DNA of 53,069 nt from Mesorhizobium sp. Z1-4 (GTDB taxonomy: Bacteria > Pseudomonadota > Alphaproteobacteria > Rhizobiales > Rhizobiaceae): assembly GCF_004000235.1 (NCBI RefSeq), contig NZ_RCIO01000009.1:50798-103866 (forward strand). Direction: 5' to 3'. Numbering within the stretch: the first letter of the stretch is position 1; each line of letters starts with the position of its first letter. Below the pieces are notes generated by a model that saw nothing but the letters and a program-made list of their open reading frames with translations, searched no databases and was not told where the DNA came from. Both the position numbers and the translations under genes were made by a program. This document shows positions 1 to 8,685 of the stretch, in pieces.

Positions 1-2685
1 AACCGCCTCCATGCGCATAGACTTGAAGGCGCTTTCGGGATCCGCATAGACGAGCCGGATGCGGTCGGAGAAATTGTCCCACTGCTTTTGCAGGGCCGGA
101 TCGGATTGCAGCTTTTCGTCCGCGGCGTCGCTGACCGACATGGTGAAACTGGAAATGCCCTTGACCATCGGCGCGGCCTTTCTGATTGATTGCTGAGATT
201 GATGAAGCGGTCGATCGGCGAGCCCGAGCCGCGCGCCCGCGGTCCGAAGCCGAAGGCCGAGATCGACGAGTTTCTGTTTCTGCCGGATGGTCCATTGAAC
301 CCGGTCGCGCATCAGCGTCCGGGCAACGCGCACCAGGTGCAGACCGCGATTGTTGGCGAAGCGAAGCGCCTGGGAATAGAAGCGGCCGCCCGCATAATCG
401 AGCGTGACTTCCTTGGCGTTCTTTCGCGAGAGGAGCGTCTCGAGCCCGCCGGCGAGATGGAAGGAGCGGCTGCCATAGTAGAGCGCCATGTCTTCGCGAT
501 GCCTGGTCATCGCGACATAGGTCAGGTGCCGGTCGAGCGAGAGTGAGGCCAGCACTTTCACGCGATCGACCGTCGCGCCCTGCGACTTGTGGATCGTCGT
601 CGCATAGCCGTGATCGAGATTGCGATAGAAGCGCTGGTCGACAGTGACGCGGGTTGCTCCCTCCCCGTCTCCGATCGCCGCGACGATACGGCCGGGCGCG
701 GCCTCGACGACCTTGCCGATCATGCCGTTCTTGACACCGAGCGAGCCTTCGTTCTTGAGGAAAACGATCTGATCGCCGGAGGCGAACTGTCTGGGGCCGT
801 CCTCTGTCCGAAAGGCATACCCCTCTTCAATGATGCCGCGCTCGACGAGCTTCTCGCGGGCCATGGTGTTGAGCTGGCGGACATCGCGTCGCAGATGCGC
901 GAGGATCAAGATCGACGTCTCCGGATCGTAATCCCGGTTCCAGTCTGCGATGAGGGTTTCGATCGCGTCGGCCTTCAACGGCTGCGAAATCAGCTTGCGT
1001 TTCGCGCGATAGGCAGAGAGCGCTTCCTTCACCCGACCCCGCGCCAGATCGAGGGATGCCGCCCGCATCCAAGGCTCTTTCTGACGGTAGATGGTTTCGA
1101 GCTCGGCATAGCCGGTGCGTTCGACGATCGCCCGGAACGCCGCACCCGCTTCGATCGGCTGCAGCTGCTCGGCGTCACCGACAAGGATCAGTTTGGCGCC
1201 GGAACTGGTGACCGCTTCAACGAAGGTCGCCATCTGCCGGGACGCGACCATGCCCGCCTCGTCGAGAACGAAGACGGTCTTGTCATCCAGACGCCGGCGG
1301 CCCTGTTGCCAGCCAAGCTCCCAGGAGGCGAGCGTGCGGGACGGAATGCCAGCTTCCTTCTCCAGACCCTCGGCCGCTTTGCCCGCAAGCGCGCCACCGA
1401 CGACTTTGTACCCGGCCAGTTCCCATGCCTCGCGGGCGGCCTTCATCATCGTGGTCTTGCCGGCCCCTGCCCGGCCGACGACGGTTGCGATCCGCTCCGC
1501 GCCCGCCACATGCGCGATGGCCGTCCGCTGCTCGTCCGACAACCGCTCATGCCGACCAAAGACGGCTTCCAAAACCTTCGCCCGGACTTCGAACCCGCCC
1601 TTTCCCGAAAGCCAGTCCGCGCGGCTGACCATTTCGGCCTCACACCTGATCATCGCCCGTGTCGTCAGCCGCGCGGGGACACGCGCGCCTGTCGCGAAGT
1701 CTATCGTCTCATCGGCGAGTTTCAGACATTCCGGGCTCTCCGTGATCCGTGCCAGGAGACGTTGGAAGCTTTCGAGATCGTCGATGTAGCGATGCAAGAC
1801 CTTGGCGATGTCGCGCTGATCGAAGACGCTCTTTTCAGAGGTGAGAATGTCGAGCACCAGCTCGGGACGGGCCTCGATCCGCCCGGCATTTTTCTGCCGT
1901 TGTGCCTGGTGAAGGGCGAGCCGTTCGAGTTCGATGGCGCTCGCCTTGGTCTCGGCCTTGCGCTGCAGCGCCTTTGCCGCAACACCGATATGGGTGGTCG
2001 GCTCGATATCGATGCCGCGCTCGGCGTAGGACCGGCCGTCGACGCGGATTTCCAATCCGGCAAGGGCAAGGTGGTGGTTCTGAAGATCGAGCCATCGTTG
2101 CCGTTGCTCGAGGAATTCAGGTTTCTCGCCGGACCAGAGCTTGTACTGGATTTTCCCGGTCTTAGTCCGAACCGGCTGACCATCCGGCCCCATCACAGCG
2201 ACCTTTTTGGACCCGAACCCGTCTTTGGTCAGCGGTCGCAGCGTGGTCATCAGGTGGATGTGAGGATTGCCCGGATCATCGTGGAAGACCCAGTCGGCAA
2301 CCTGCCCGCGGGCCAGCACTTGTTCGGAGACGAACTGCCGGACCAGGGCGATGTTCTGGTCACGGCTGAGCTCGACCGGCAAAGCGATGATGAATTCCTT
2401 GGCGAGCTGGGCGTCGCTGCGTTTCTCGAAGGCTTCAACCGTGTTCCAAAAGGCTTCCGCTGCGCCCGCCACGGAGCGATCCGCGATCATGTCGCGGGCC
2501 CATTTCGGCGCATCGGGCGGCAGGAGGAATTCCTCGTGGGCGAGGTTTTGCTTGTTAGAATAATCGACCGTTCGCGCTTCCGCCTCATGGCTCATCTTCG
2601 CGCAATGGCGATAGGCGGCGGACAGCACCGCGCTGCGGCCATTTCCGCGCGAAATGAGCTGAGGTGTGAAATGCGTGATCGCCAC
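1..2685 (-). CDS. traA: Ti-type conjugative relaxase/helicase TraA (3' part cut off by window edge)
   Basis: TraA nicks oriT and unwinds the transferred strand. The frame is open from a GTG at 2685 to the window edge (895 codons seen; the C-terminal end is missing). It starts V-AITHFTPQLISRGNGRS, with a candidate catalytic Tyr at about residue 25 (LSAAYRHC). The metal-binding motif HDDPGNPHIH lies near residue 133. The helicase part has the Walker A GRAGAGKTT near residue 405 followed by VFVLDEAGM. The layout MobA/MobL relaxase plus RecD-like helicase is that of Agrobacterium TraA. GTG was chosen because the ATG seven bases upstream (2692) is in another frame and the family start AI-HF follows GTG directly. 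It is divergent from traCDG across oriT. Confidence 0.95.
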   Translation of the reverse strand, partial: MAITHFTPQLISRGNGRSAVLSAAYRHCAKMSHEAEARTVDYSNKQNLAHEEFLLPPDAPKWARDMIADRSVAGAAEAFWNTVEAFEKRSDAQLAKEFIIALPVELSRDQNIALVRQFVSEQVLARGQVADWVFHDDPGNPHIHLMTTLRPLTKDGFGSKKVAVMGPDGQPVRTKTGKIQYKLWSGEKPEFLEQRQRWLDLQNHHLALAGLEIRVDGRSYAERGIDIEPTTHIGVAAKALQRKAETKASAIELERLALHQAQRQKNAGRIEARPELVLDILTSEKSVFDQRDIAKVLHRYIDDLESFQRLLARITESPECLKLADETIDFATGARVPARLTTRAMIRCEAEMVSRADWLSGKGGFEVRAKVLEAVFGRHERLSDEQRTAIAHVAGAERIATVVGRAGAGKTTMMKAAREAWELAGYKVVGGALAGKAAEGLEKEAGIPSRTLASWELGWQQGRRRLDDKTVFVLDEAGMVASRQMATFVEAVTSSGAKLILVGDAEQLQPIEAGAAFRAIVERTGYAELETIYRQKEPWMRAASLDLARGRVKEALSAYRAKRKLISQPLKADAIETLIADWNRDYDPETSILILAHLRRDVRQLNTMAREKLVERGIIEEGYAFRTEDGPRQFASGDQIVFLKNEGSLGVKNGMIGKVVEAAPGRIVAAIGDGEGATRVTVDQRFYRNLDHGYATTIHKSQGATVDRVKVLASLSLDRHLTYVAMTRHREDMALYYGSRSFHLAGGLETLLSRKNAKEVTLDYAGGRFYSQALRFANNRGLHLVRVARTLMRDRVQWTIRQKQKLVDLGLRLRTAGARLGLADRPLHQSQQSIRKAAPMVKGISSFTMSVSDAADEKLQSDPALQKQWDNFSDRIRLVYADPESAFKSMRMEAV

Positions 2686-2768
2686 GGGCCATCAAGCTCC
2701 TGAGAAACAATTCCAACCTTGTTCCAAGAGGACGGCGGCGTACCCCCAAGAGGGGCCGCCGCTAGCCA

Positions 2769-2803
2769 CGTCGCCCTCGCGACGTATTACTGCGCCCTTG
2801 GAC
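2769..2803 (+). other. oriT: oriT, Ti/RSF1010-type, with nic-proximal inverted repeat
   Basis: A perfect 6-bp inverted repeat (CGTCGC at 2769-2774, GCGACG at 2779-2784) is followed by TATTACTGCGCCCTTGG. From memory this matches the Ti plasmid oriT (inverted repeat, then a TGCGCCCTT nic core) and the RSF1010-type nic family. It sits between divergent traA and traC, where Ti oriT lies. The nick should fall inside the core at about 2788-2799. A second inverted repeat (2733-2739 with 2755-2761) lies just to its left. Confidence 0.85.
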
Positions 2804-2853
2804 GCATTCCTTCGGAACGCTGGGATGATCTCTCAAACAGACGGGTCTCTCGA

Positions 2854-2871
2854 CCCGGCATTTCTGCCGGG
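2854..2871. promoter_or_regulatory. 18-bp palindrome CCCGGCA-N4-TGCCGGG, copy 1 (oriT/traC)
   Basis: Perfect 7-bp arms around TTTC, centred 81 bp before the traC start. The same palindrome occurs at 44749-44766 and 44907-44924. Position, 18-bp length and the inner GCA-N4-TGC resemble the TraR (tra) box of Ti plasmids. Binding by a LuxR/TraR-type protein is inference. Confidence 0.6.
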
Positions 2872-2943
2872 ATGCGCTGAACGCGCACCCGGGCGATGTT
2901 CCTCACGCCTATTGGGCATTCGTCACACTTCGGAGCGTACGGA

Positions 2944-3207
2944 ATGAGAAAACCCTCATCGAAAATCAAAGAAGACATCGCCAGACTGCAGGAACAGCTC
3001 AAAGTCGCTGAAACACGCGAGGCCGAACGCATCGGCCGGCTCGCGCTCAAGGCCGGTCTCGGAGAGATCGAGATCGACGACGCAAAGCTCGTCCAAGCTT
3101 TCGAGGATTTGGCGAAACGGTTTCGCGGCGGAAGCAGCGAGACCCGGAAATCTCCGCTCACGCAAAACCCGGCTGGCGCGTCTTCGGGCGCGAATAACGA
3201 GGCTTGA
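2944..3207 (+). CDS. traC: conjugal transfer protein TraC
   Basis: An 87-residue protein beginning [19 protein letters not shown], with a charged helical N-terminal half and the family stretch [16 protein letters not shown]. Both are typical of Ti plasmid TraC, an accessory relaxosome protein thought to help TraA at oriT. The ATG at 2944 is preceded by a CGGAG sequence at a usual distance and matches the family N-terminus; an in-frame upstream start at 2896 would add residues unlike the family. It is the first gene of traC-traD-traG, four bases before traD, and reads away from oriT. Confidence 0.9.
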   Translation: MRKPSSKIKEDIARLQEQLKVAETREAERIGRLALKAGLGEIEIDDAKLVQAFEDLAKRFRGGSSETRKSPLTQNPAGASSGANNEA

Positions 3208-3211
3208 GCGC

Positions 3212-3427
3212 ATGCGGCAGGCGAGCCAGTCCGACGCGCGCAGGAAGGACACGCGCGAGAAGATCCAGCTTGGCGGTCTGATCGTCAAAGCTGGTCTTCG
3301 CTATGAGAAGCGGGCGCTGCTGCTAGGACTGCTGATCGACGGCGCCAGCCGGATAACAGCGGACGAAGCGGAGCGGGAGCGGCTGACAGCGATCGGAGCG
3401 GAGGCGTTTTCAAATGACTCTGAATAA
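3212..3427 (+). CDS. traD: conjugal transfer protein TraD
   Basis: A 71-residue protein. The central stretch [19 protein letters not shown] is the hallmark of the small TraD family encoded between traC and traG in Ti-like plasmids. It is an accessory transfer protein with no enzymatic motif; the molecular role is poorly known. The start lies four bases after the traC stop and the end overlaps traG by 14 bases, so the three genes are very probably one operon with coupled translation. Confidence 0.88.
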   Translation: MRQASQSDARRKDTREKIQLGGLIVKAGLRYEKRALLLGLLIDGASRITADEAERERLTAIGAEAFSNDSE

Positions 3428-5336
3428 GCTTCTCCTCGTGATCGCTCCGGTCGGTTCTATGATCGCAGTGTGTCTTGGGCTCACCGGCTCCGAAATCTGG
3501 TTGGCAAGGTTCGGTAGTTCAGCCGACGCGCAGCAGACGTTGGGGCGGATCGGCATCGCCCTGCCCTATGTTGTCGCCGCAGCCATAGGGATTGTCTTCC
3601 TCTTTGCAGCGCGCGGCGCCATGGCGATCAAGTCAGCCGGTGTCGGTGTTCTGATCGGTGCGATCGGCGTGATCGCCGTTGCAGGAATGCGCGAAGTGAC
3701 GCGCCTCAGCGATTTCGCGGACGCGGTCCCCGATGGACACCGGCTGATCGAATATGCCGATCCTTCGACGGGCATCGGGGCGATGGTCTGCTTTGTCACC
3801 GGCTTTTTCGCCCTGCGCGTTGCGCTGCGCGGCGATGCCGCCTTCGCAAGCATGAAGCCACGCCGTCTGACGGGCAAGCGCGCCATCCACGGATCAGCGG
3901 ACTGGATGTCACTCGGCGAGGCGAAACGGATGTTCGGAGAAGATGGCGGGATCGTTGTGGGCGAGGCCTATCGCGTCGACAGAGACAGCGTTACGAGCCA
4001 CACGTTTCGCTCCGATGACAAGCCGTCCTGGGGGGCCGGTGGCAAGTCGCCGCTCCTGTGCTTCGACGCTTCGTTCGGATCGACCCACGGTCTGGTCTTC
4101 GCCGGGTCGGGCGGTTTCAAGACGACATCGGTCACGATCCCAACAGCGCTCAAATGGGGCGGCGGGCTGGTGGCGCTTGACCCATCCAATGAAGTCGCAC
4201 CCATGGTCATCGATCATCGACGCAAGGCCGGACGTGAGGTCTTTGTGCTCAGTCCCAAGGATGCCTCGGTCGGCTTCAACGTGCTCGACTGGATCGGCCG
4301 GTATGGCGGGACAAGGGAAGAGGATGTCGTCGCCGTAGCGAGCTGGGTCGTCACCGACGTCGGCAGGCAGACATCCATGCGGGACGATTTCTTCCGGGCT
4401 TCGGCCCTGCAGCTCATCACCGCGCTGATCGCCGATGTCTGCCTGTCCGGGCATACGGCAAAGGAAAAGCAGACGCTGCGCCAGGTGCGCATGAACTTGT
4501 CCGAACCAGAACCGAAACTGCGCGAGCGCCTGCAGTCAATTCACGACAATTCCGAATCCGGGTTCGTGCGGGAAAACGTCGCCGCCTTCGTGAACATGAC
4601 GCCGGAAACTTTTTCCGGCGTCTACGCCAATGCGATCAAGGAGACCCATTGGCTGAGCTATCCGAACTATGCGGCGCTCGTGTCCGGATCGAGCCTGTCG
4701 ACGGACGATCTCGCGAACGGAAAGACGGATATCTTCGTCAATCTTGACCTGAAAACCCTTGAGGCCCATCCGGGCCTGGCCCGCACGATCATCGGCGCAT
4801 TGCTGAACGCGATCTACAATCGGAATGGAGAGACGAAAGGCCGGACGTTGTTCCTGCTCGATGAGGTCGCGCGGCTTGGCTATTTGCGCATTTTGGAAAC
4901 CGCGCGGGACGCCGGACGCAAATACGGGATCAGCCTGCTTCTCCTCTTTCAGTCCATCGGGCAGATGCGCGAGACCTATGGCGGTCGCGATGCGACATCG
5001 AAATGGTTCGAGAGCGCGTCCTGGGTGTCCTTCGCCGCAATCAACGATCCGGAAACCGCCGAATACATCTCGCGGAGATGTGGCAACACCACCGTCGAGG
5101 TCGACCAGTTGAGCCGGACATCGCAGATGTCGGGCTCGTCTCGAACGCGCTCGAAACAATTGGCGGCCCGGCCCCTGATTCTGCCGGAAGAAGTGCTGCG
5201 GATGCGCGGTGACGAGCAGATCGTGTTCACTTCGGGCAATCCGCCGCTCCGCTGCGGGCGTGCGATCTGGTTCCGGCGGGAAGACATGAAATCGGTCGTG
5301 GCGACGAACCGGTTTGATCAGGTAGACCGAAGATGA
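3414..5336 (+). CDS. traG: type IV coupling protein TraG (VirD4 family)
   Basis: TraG links the relaxosome to the Trb secretion channel at the inner membrane and is a hexameric ATPase. The 640-residue product has about four hydrophobic segments in the first 140 residues, a Walker A in [12 protein letters not shown] near residue 228 and a Walker B in [11 protein letters not shown] near residue 480. The motif LVALDPSNE between them is typical of VirD4/TraG. The ATG at 3414 has a GGAGG upstream and lies inside the end of traD. It follows traC and traD as in Ti plasmids. Confidence 0.95.
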   Translation: MTLNKLLLVIAPVGSMIAVCLGLTGSEIWLARFGSSADAQQTLGRIGIALPYVVAAAIGIVFLFAARGAMAIKSAGVGVLIGAIGVIAVAGMREVTRLSDFADAVPDGHRLIEYADPSTGIGAMVCFVTGFFALRVALRGDAAFASMKPRRLTGKRAIHGSADWMSLGEAKRMFGEDGGIVVGEAYRVDRDSVTSHTFRSDDKPSWGAGGKSPLLCFDASFGSTHGLVFAGSGGFKTTSVTIPTALKWGGGLVALDPSNEVAPMVIDHRRKAGREVFVLSPKDASVGFNVLDWIGRYGGTREEDVVAVASWVVTDVGRQTSMRDDFFRASALQLITALIADVCLSGHTAKEKQTLRQVRMNLSEPEPKLRERLQSIHDNSESGFVRENVAAFVNMTPETFSGVYANAIKETHWLSYPNYAALVSGSSLSTDDLANGKTDIFVNLDLKTLEAHPGLARTIIGALLNAIYNRNGETKGRTLFLLDEVARLGYLRILETARDAGRKYGISLLLLFQSIGQMRETYGGRDATSKWFESASWVSFAAINDPETAEYISRRCGNTTVEVDQLSRTSQMSGSSRTRSKQLAARPLILPEEVLRMRGDEQIVFTSGNPPLRCGRAIWFRREDMKSVVATNRFDQVDRR

Positions 5337-5413
5337 ATGGCGTGAATCGATGACGGGTTATCGATTCATAGAACTGATTGGACACAAGAGTCCCACTCGG
5401 CGAGACTCTTCTC

Positions 5414-5701
5414 ATGTCCCTACGTGAACCCGAGCCGGTCCATCTTCGCCGCATCGATCCGGCACAGAACATGCGGCGCTTTTATAGCCTGAGCGTTCAG
5501 CCGACGCTGTTCGGCGGTACCTCGCTCATTCGCGACTGGGGAAGGATCGGGAGACGCGGCCAAACCATGATGGAGACATTCGACACGGCCGATGATGCCG
5601 GTCTGGCATTCGAGCGTCTGAAGCGAAGCAAGCGTCGCCGCGGGTATCGCGATGCGTTCGGGGCTCAAGCCGCATCGGTGGGTGCGATCGATCAGCACTG
5701 A
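5414..5701 (+). CDS. single-domain WGR protein
   Basis: A 95-residue product that is essentially one WGR domain: RRFYSLSVQPTLFGG, then the signature DWGRIGRRGQ and a C-terminal basic helix. WGR domains occur in PARPs and in bacterial proteins and are thought to bind nucleic acid, so a DNA- or RNA-binding role is inferred. Stand-alone WGR genes are common on rhizobial plasmids next to traG. The ATG at 5414 is preferred to the in-frame TTG at 5378 because the domain starts just after it. The gene is convergent with the DUF736 gene. Confidence 0.8.
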   Translation: MSLREPEPVHLRRIDPAQNMRRFYSLSVQPTLFGGTSLIRDWGRIGRRGQTMMETFDTADDAGLAFERLKRSKRRRGYRDAFGAQAASVGAIDQH

Positions 5702-5705
5702 CATG

Positions 5706-5732
5706 CAAAAGGCCTCGCCTTGCGGCGAGGCC
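5706..5732 (-). terminator. rho-independent terminator of the DUF736 gene
   Basis: A 9-bp perfect stem (5711-5719 with 5724-5732) with loop TTGC. On the minus strand it is followed directly by TTTTG, as expected for a terminator 18 bases after the stop at 5750. It may also stop transcription from the convergent WGR gene. Confidence 0.8.
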
Positions 5733-5749
5733 CTTGACTTCAGGGGAGA

Positions 5750-6067
5750 TCAGTCGCGATTGGTGTTCGGGCGCGACCAGATCAGCTGCATACCCTCTTC
5801 GCCTTCCACCTCGACCAGGGTGGCGTAGATCGGAGCCGGGAAGCTCGGGTCGTCCAGCTTGACCGAGAGATAGTCGCGTTCGGTTCCCTTGGCCTGCTTC
5901 TGCCAGGCGGCGCCCAGTTCGACGGCGCCGGAGAAGATGCGGAACTGCGGGCCATTGTCGGAGGGGTTCTCGACGCGCTCGAAGCGGGCCTTGACGTTGA
6001 GGGCGAGGGTCTTGATCTGACCGGTGAAGCCGTTCTTGGTGGTGGTGAAAGTGCCGATGTTTGCCAT
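5750..6067 (-). CDS. DUF736 family protein
   Basis: A 105-residue protein, [18 protein letters not shown] at the start and LIWSRPN near the end. It belongs to DUF736, a family of small proteins found almost only on alphaproteobacterial plasmids and integrative elements. The function is unknown; no catalytic motif is seen and a beta-rich fold is likely. The ATG at 6067 has a good AGGAATAGGA ribosome site. A strong hairpin (6093-6111) lies 26 bases upstream of the start in the mRNA and resembles one before ardC. Confidence 0.88.
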   Translation of the reverse strand: MANIGTFTTTKNGFTGQIKTLALNVKARFERVENPSDNGPQFRIFSGAVELGAAWQKQAKGTERDYLSVKLDDPSFPAPIYATLVEVEGEEGMQLIWSRPNTNRD

Positions 6068-6092
6068 TGTCCTATTCCTTTTCGATGTTTCG

Positions 6093-6111
6093 GGCCGCGC
6101 CCATCGCGGCC
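6093..6111 (-). promoter_or_regulatory. leader hairpin before DUF736 start
   Basis: In the minus-strand mRNA a 7-bp G/C stem (GGCCGCG with CGCGGCC) closes a 5-base loop ATGGG, 26 bases before the start codon. The ardC leader has the same hairpin with one added A-U pair and loop ATCGG (8431-8451). It may be a translational control element. Confidence 0.55.
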
Positions 6112-6176
6112 TCGATGGCTGTCAAAGAGACCGGTGACGATCGGCGCGCACCTGAAAGGCCGGAATGAAATGGAGG

Positions 6177-6252
6177 ACGGCGGTCCGGGGCTTTCTTGTA
6201 TCGCGAGGAATGGCGGCGCAGCCGCCAGGGGAAGAAAGTTCCGGACCGCCGT
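6177..6252. repeat. long structured inverted repeat in the DUF736 leader
   Basis: Three nested stems: a perfect 12-bp outer stem (6177-6188 with 6241-6252), a 7-bp middle stem (6191-6197 with 6232-6238) and a 7-bp inner hairpin (6211-6217 with 6221-6227, loop GCA). It has no reading frame of note. It could be a structured RNA in the leader upstream of the DUF736 gene, or a DNA element. Confidence 0.6.
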
Positions 6253-6685
6253 TGCGACAAGCCGGGCGAGGCGAAGCCGTTTGCCGGTCAGACATGCCAA
6301 ATCGAGACCGCGTTGGGCGAGCTCCGTGAGAGACGACGGAAAAAGGAATAGGCCATGACGCGGCGAACATCCCCACTGTCACCCTTCACGGACGCACATT
6401 CGGCAGATCGACCTCGGCAGAGTGCAAGGTAGCCCAACTGCCGGATCGGGAATCCTGGCACTATTGGTCAGCCATCTGCCAATCTTCGGTGACCGAACGC
6501 GCGATCGGAAAATAGAGAAAAGGCAACGGTACGAAAGTGACATCCCTCTGCAAGGCACGCGGTTGTTGCGGGGGTTCTGCTCCTGCACGGCATGGTGAGA
6601 TTAGGCGAGCGCTGCAGGAGCTCTGTCGGCCTGACCATCGTACTGAACTCTGATGACGAGAACGCACCGCTGAAGCGGACTGACT
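6253..6685. other. gene-free stretch between the DUF736 leader and the PP-loop gene
   Basis: No convincing gene in 433 bases; open frames here are short and lack family features. At 6341-6352 the string AAAAGGAATAGG followed by an ATG mirrors, in inverted orientation, the ribosome site of the DUF736 gene (6071-6082). The plus-strand frame after that ATG stops after about 25 codons, so it may be a decayed gene start. Confidence 0.4.
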
Positions 6686-7480
6686 TCATATGCCGCACAT
6701 CCCCTCGCACTCGCTTGGCCAGAGATCGAGCTCCTCGAGAGGAACACCGGACCGGTGCAAATAGACCTCGCCGCGAATGCCACGGATCCCGGTTCGGATC
6801 GCACGGTCGACATCAATCGCATCGCGCCAGGCCTCCTCGTCATGATCGCGCATGGCGCGCCATCGGGAATTGTCGTGGAACGGACAACCGATGCAGGCGG
6901 ATTTTGGTGGATCGGGATAGCCGCGTTCCCGCAGCCAGGCGAGGCAGTCACGGCGGGTCATCCGCTCCTCGATCAGCGGCCAGCGGTTGCGCTGCCAGGC
7001 CTCGCGGCTCGGTTTCATGCGGATCACTTCGTCGAAGGAAATCCCGATCCACTGCTCGACGACCGCGAAGACTGGCGAGCGTTTGCGGGTGAGCTGGATG
7101 AGTTCCCGGACCTTGCGGCGGATCATGCCGATTGAGACATTGCCGCGACGGTCGATCGACTTGGCAAATGCGGGGATCGAGGCCCACCGCTCGCCGCGAC
7201 CGGCGGCAAGCAGATTGTCGCGCATGTTAGCCGGCCCGACGATGAAGACCGGAAACGGCAGCACGTTCGGCGACATGAGCCAATCGAGATGCTCGTAAAC
7301 GGCTCTCGGCTCCCAGCCGGTATCGGCAAAAATCGCACAGTCCGGCATGGGCCCGACCGCGCGATGCGCCGCCATCAGGGCGAGCGTCGTCGACTGCACG
7401 CCAGCGCCGAGCGACAGCGCGCGCAGCCGAATGGCGGAGGGCTGGTCGCCCTTCGCACCTGCATTCGAAAGGGAGAGCAT
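6686..7480 (-). CDS. PP-loop ATP pyrophosphatase, PAPS-reductase-like
   Basis: A 264-residue protein of the adenine nucleotide alpha hydrolase fold. The PP-loop-like motif is LSLGAGVQSTTLALMA (residues 22-37), followed by IFADTGWEP; a later pair of cysteines lies in SACIGCPFH. This combination occurs in the PAPS-reductase-like family that includes DndC and related nucleic-acid-modifying enzymes. True sulfate assimilation is unlikely here because no other cys gene is near. The ATG overlaps the ardC stop (ATGA), so it is probably translated with ardC. A part in DNA or RNA modification or antirestriction is inference. Confidence 0.75.
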   Translation of the reverse strand: MLSLSNAGAKGDQPSAIRLRALSLGAGVQSTTLALMAAHRAVGPMPDCAIFADTGWEPRAVYEHLDWLMSPNVLPFPVFIVGPANMRDNLLAAGRGERWASIPAFAKSIDRRGNVSIGMIRRKVRELIQLTRKRSPVFAVVEQWIGISFDEVIRMKPSREAWQRNRWPLIEERMTRRDCLAWLRERGYPDPPKSACIGCPFHDNSRWRAMRDHDEEAWRDAIDVDRAIRTGIRGIRGEVYLHRSGVPLEELDLWPSECEGMCGI

Positions 7481-8409
7481 CAGGCCGCCTCCCGCTGTTC
7501 AATCACATCGGCGGGTTGAAGCCCGTGAAGGTAAGTCACCGCGCGTTGCGCATGCGCCGCTGCTTGGAAGATTGCCCGCTTGTCATCCTTGAGCACACGC
7601 AACCACGAGTGAAGGTAGCTTGCGTGATCGGGTCGGGGCTCGAGCTCCGGCACGATGCCGAGATCGGCGCAGAGGAAGCAACTTCCGAGCTCGGCAATGA
7701 GTTCTTCGCGGGCACGTTCGGAGCGATCCTTGTGATAGCGGGAAAGATCGCGTCCGACGCGGTGCTCTGGCGCTGTCCAGTGGGTGGCCTCATGGCTGAG
7801 AACGGCGACGTACGATTCCGCATCCCGGAAGCTCTCGAAAGGCGGCATCTGGATGTGGTCGCTGGAGGAGGCGAAGTAGGCCTTCGACCCGCCATGGCGG
7901 ATCACCGCACCGGTGTTTTCGAAGAAGCGGTCGGCATGCTCGATCCGGGACACCGGGTCGATGATCTTTTCCGGCCGGTGATAATAGTGATCCGGCAGCC
8001 CATCGATCTGGTCGCAATTGAAAACGGTGTAGGTTTTGAGAAACGGGATATCCCGCTCAACCTCGTCGCCACGGGAATCCGTTTCGGTCTTGGTGAAGCG
8101 GCTCGCATAAACGACCGTCGTGCCGGATTCGCCCTTTCGGACCTGCGCACCGATTTGCGATGCCTGCCGATAGGTCATCCAGAGCGGCGCTTCGAAACCC
8201 CGGGCGATACTCTCCGACCAGAGGAGCAGCACGTTGATGCCCGTATAGGGCTCGCCGGTGTGCCGGAGCGGTCGCGTGATCCGGCCTTCGAGACCGCCCG
8301 CGCCCCAAGGTTTCATCCAGGGGCGGACGCCGTTTTCCAGATCGGCGACGATCGTCTCGGTGATCCGCGCATAGATATCGATGCGCGGGCTCTTCTCTTT
8401 CCTTCTCAT
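7480..8409 (-). CDS. ardC: ArdC-type antirestriction protein (ssDNA-binding N-terminus, zincin-like C-terminus)
   Basis: A 309-residue protein. The N-terminal half (IYARITETIVADLENG, then WGAGG and a YTGINVLLLW segment) is the ArdC-N/DUF1738 ssDNA-binding domain. The C-terminal half carries the zinc motif LSHEATHW with a downstream AREELIAELGS that would give the third ligand, typical of the MPTase-like domain. ArdC proteins protect incoming plasmid DNA from type I restriction during conjugation. It is upstream of, and overlaps by four bases, the PP-loop gene. A GC-rich leader with a conserved hairpin precedes it. Confidence 0.9.
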   Translation of the reverse strand: MRRKEKSPRIDIYARITETIVADLENGVRPWMKPWGAGGLEGRITRPLRHTGEPYTGINVLLLWSESIARGFEAPLWMTYRQASQIGAQVRKGESGTTVVYASRFTKTETDSRGDEVERDIPFLKTYTVFNCDQIDGLPDHYYHRPEKIIDPVSRIEHADRFFENTGAVIRHGGSKAYFASSSDHIQMPPFESFRDAESYVAVLSHEATHWTAPEHRVGRDLSRYHKDRSERAREELIAELGSCFLCADLGIVPELEPRPDHASYLHSWLRVLKDDKRAIFQAAAHAQRAVTYLHGLQPADVIEQREAA

Positions 8410-8640
8410 TTTCAGACCTCCTGATTTTCAGGACCGCGCCGATCGCGGTCCGTCACGAGGTCCGATCACGGCGGGGCTTAAGGCAGGAGCGGCACCCGAG
8501 CCTGGGCCCCGGTGCGCGCAGCGCAGCGGGGTGGCGAAGGGCCGAAACGAAGAGGAGGACGGCGAAGCCGTTGCCGGTGCTGCCGGCTCCGCCCGGACCT
8601 TACCCGGGACGGACCACGGTCGGGGCATCCGCGGAGCGGA
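8410..8640 (-). promoter_or_regulatory. ardC leader with covarying hairpin
   Basis: Gene-free GC-rich leader. An 8-bp hairpin (8431-8438 with 8444-8451, loop ATCGG in the mRNA) sits 22 bases before the ardC start and matches the DUF736 leader hairpin apart from one extra A-U pair. Both leaders also share a CGGCTTCGCC stretch farther upstream. Confidence 0.5.
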
Positions 8641-8663
8641 AAGGCGGCGTCTGGCGCCGCCTT
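8641..8663 (-). terminator. probable terminator after the 126-residue gene
   Basis: A perfect 9-bp stem (8641-8649 with 8655-8663), 22 bases after the stop at 8686, ending in TTTCC on the minus strand. The U-tract is short. Confidence 0.55.
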
Positions 8664-8685
8664 CGAGGAGTGAGAGGATTGGCGG

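Noticed and set aside
589-2703. A 704-codon open frame on the plus strand
   Set aside because: It is the exact antisense of the traA frame in GC-rich DNA; the minus strand encodes the recognisable relaxase/helicase motifs.
7516-8424. A 302-codon plus-strand frame opposite ardC
   Set aside because: Shadow frame; the minus strand carries the HEATH zinc motif and the ArdC N-domain.
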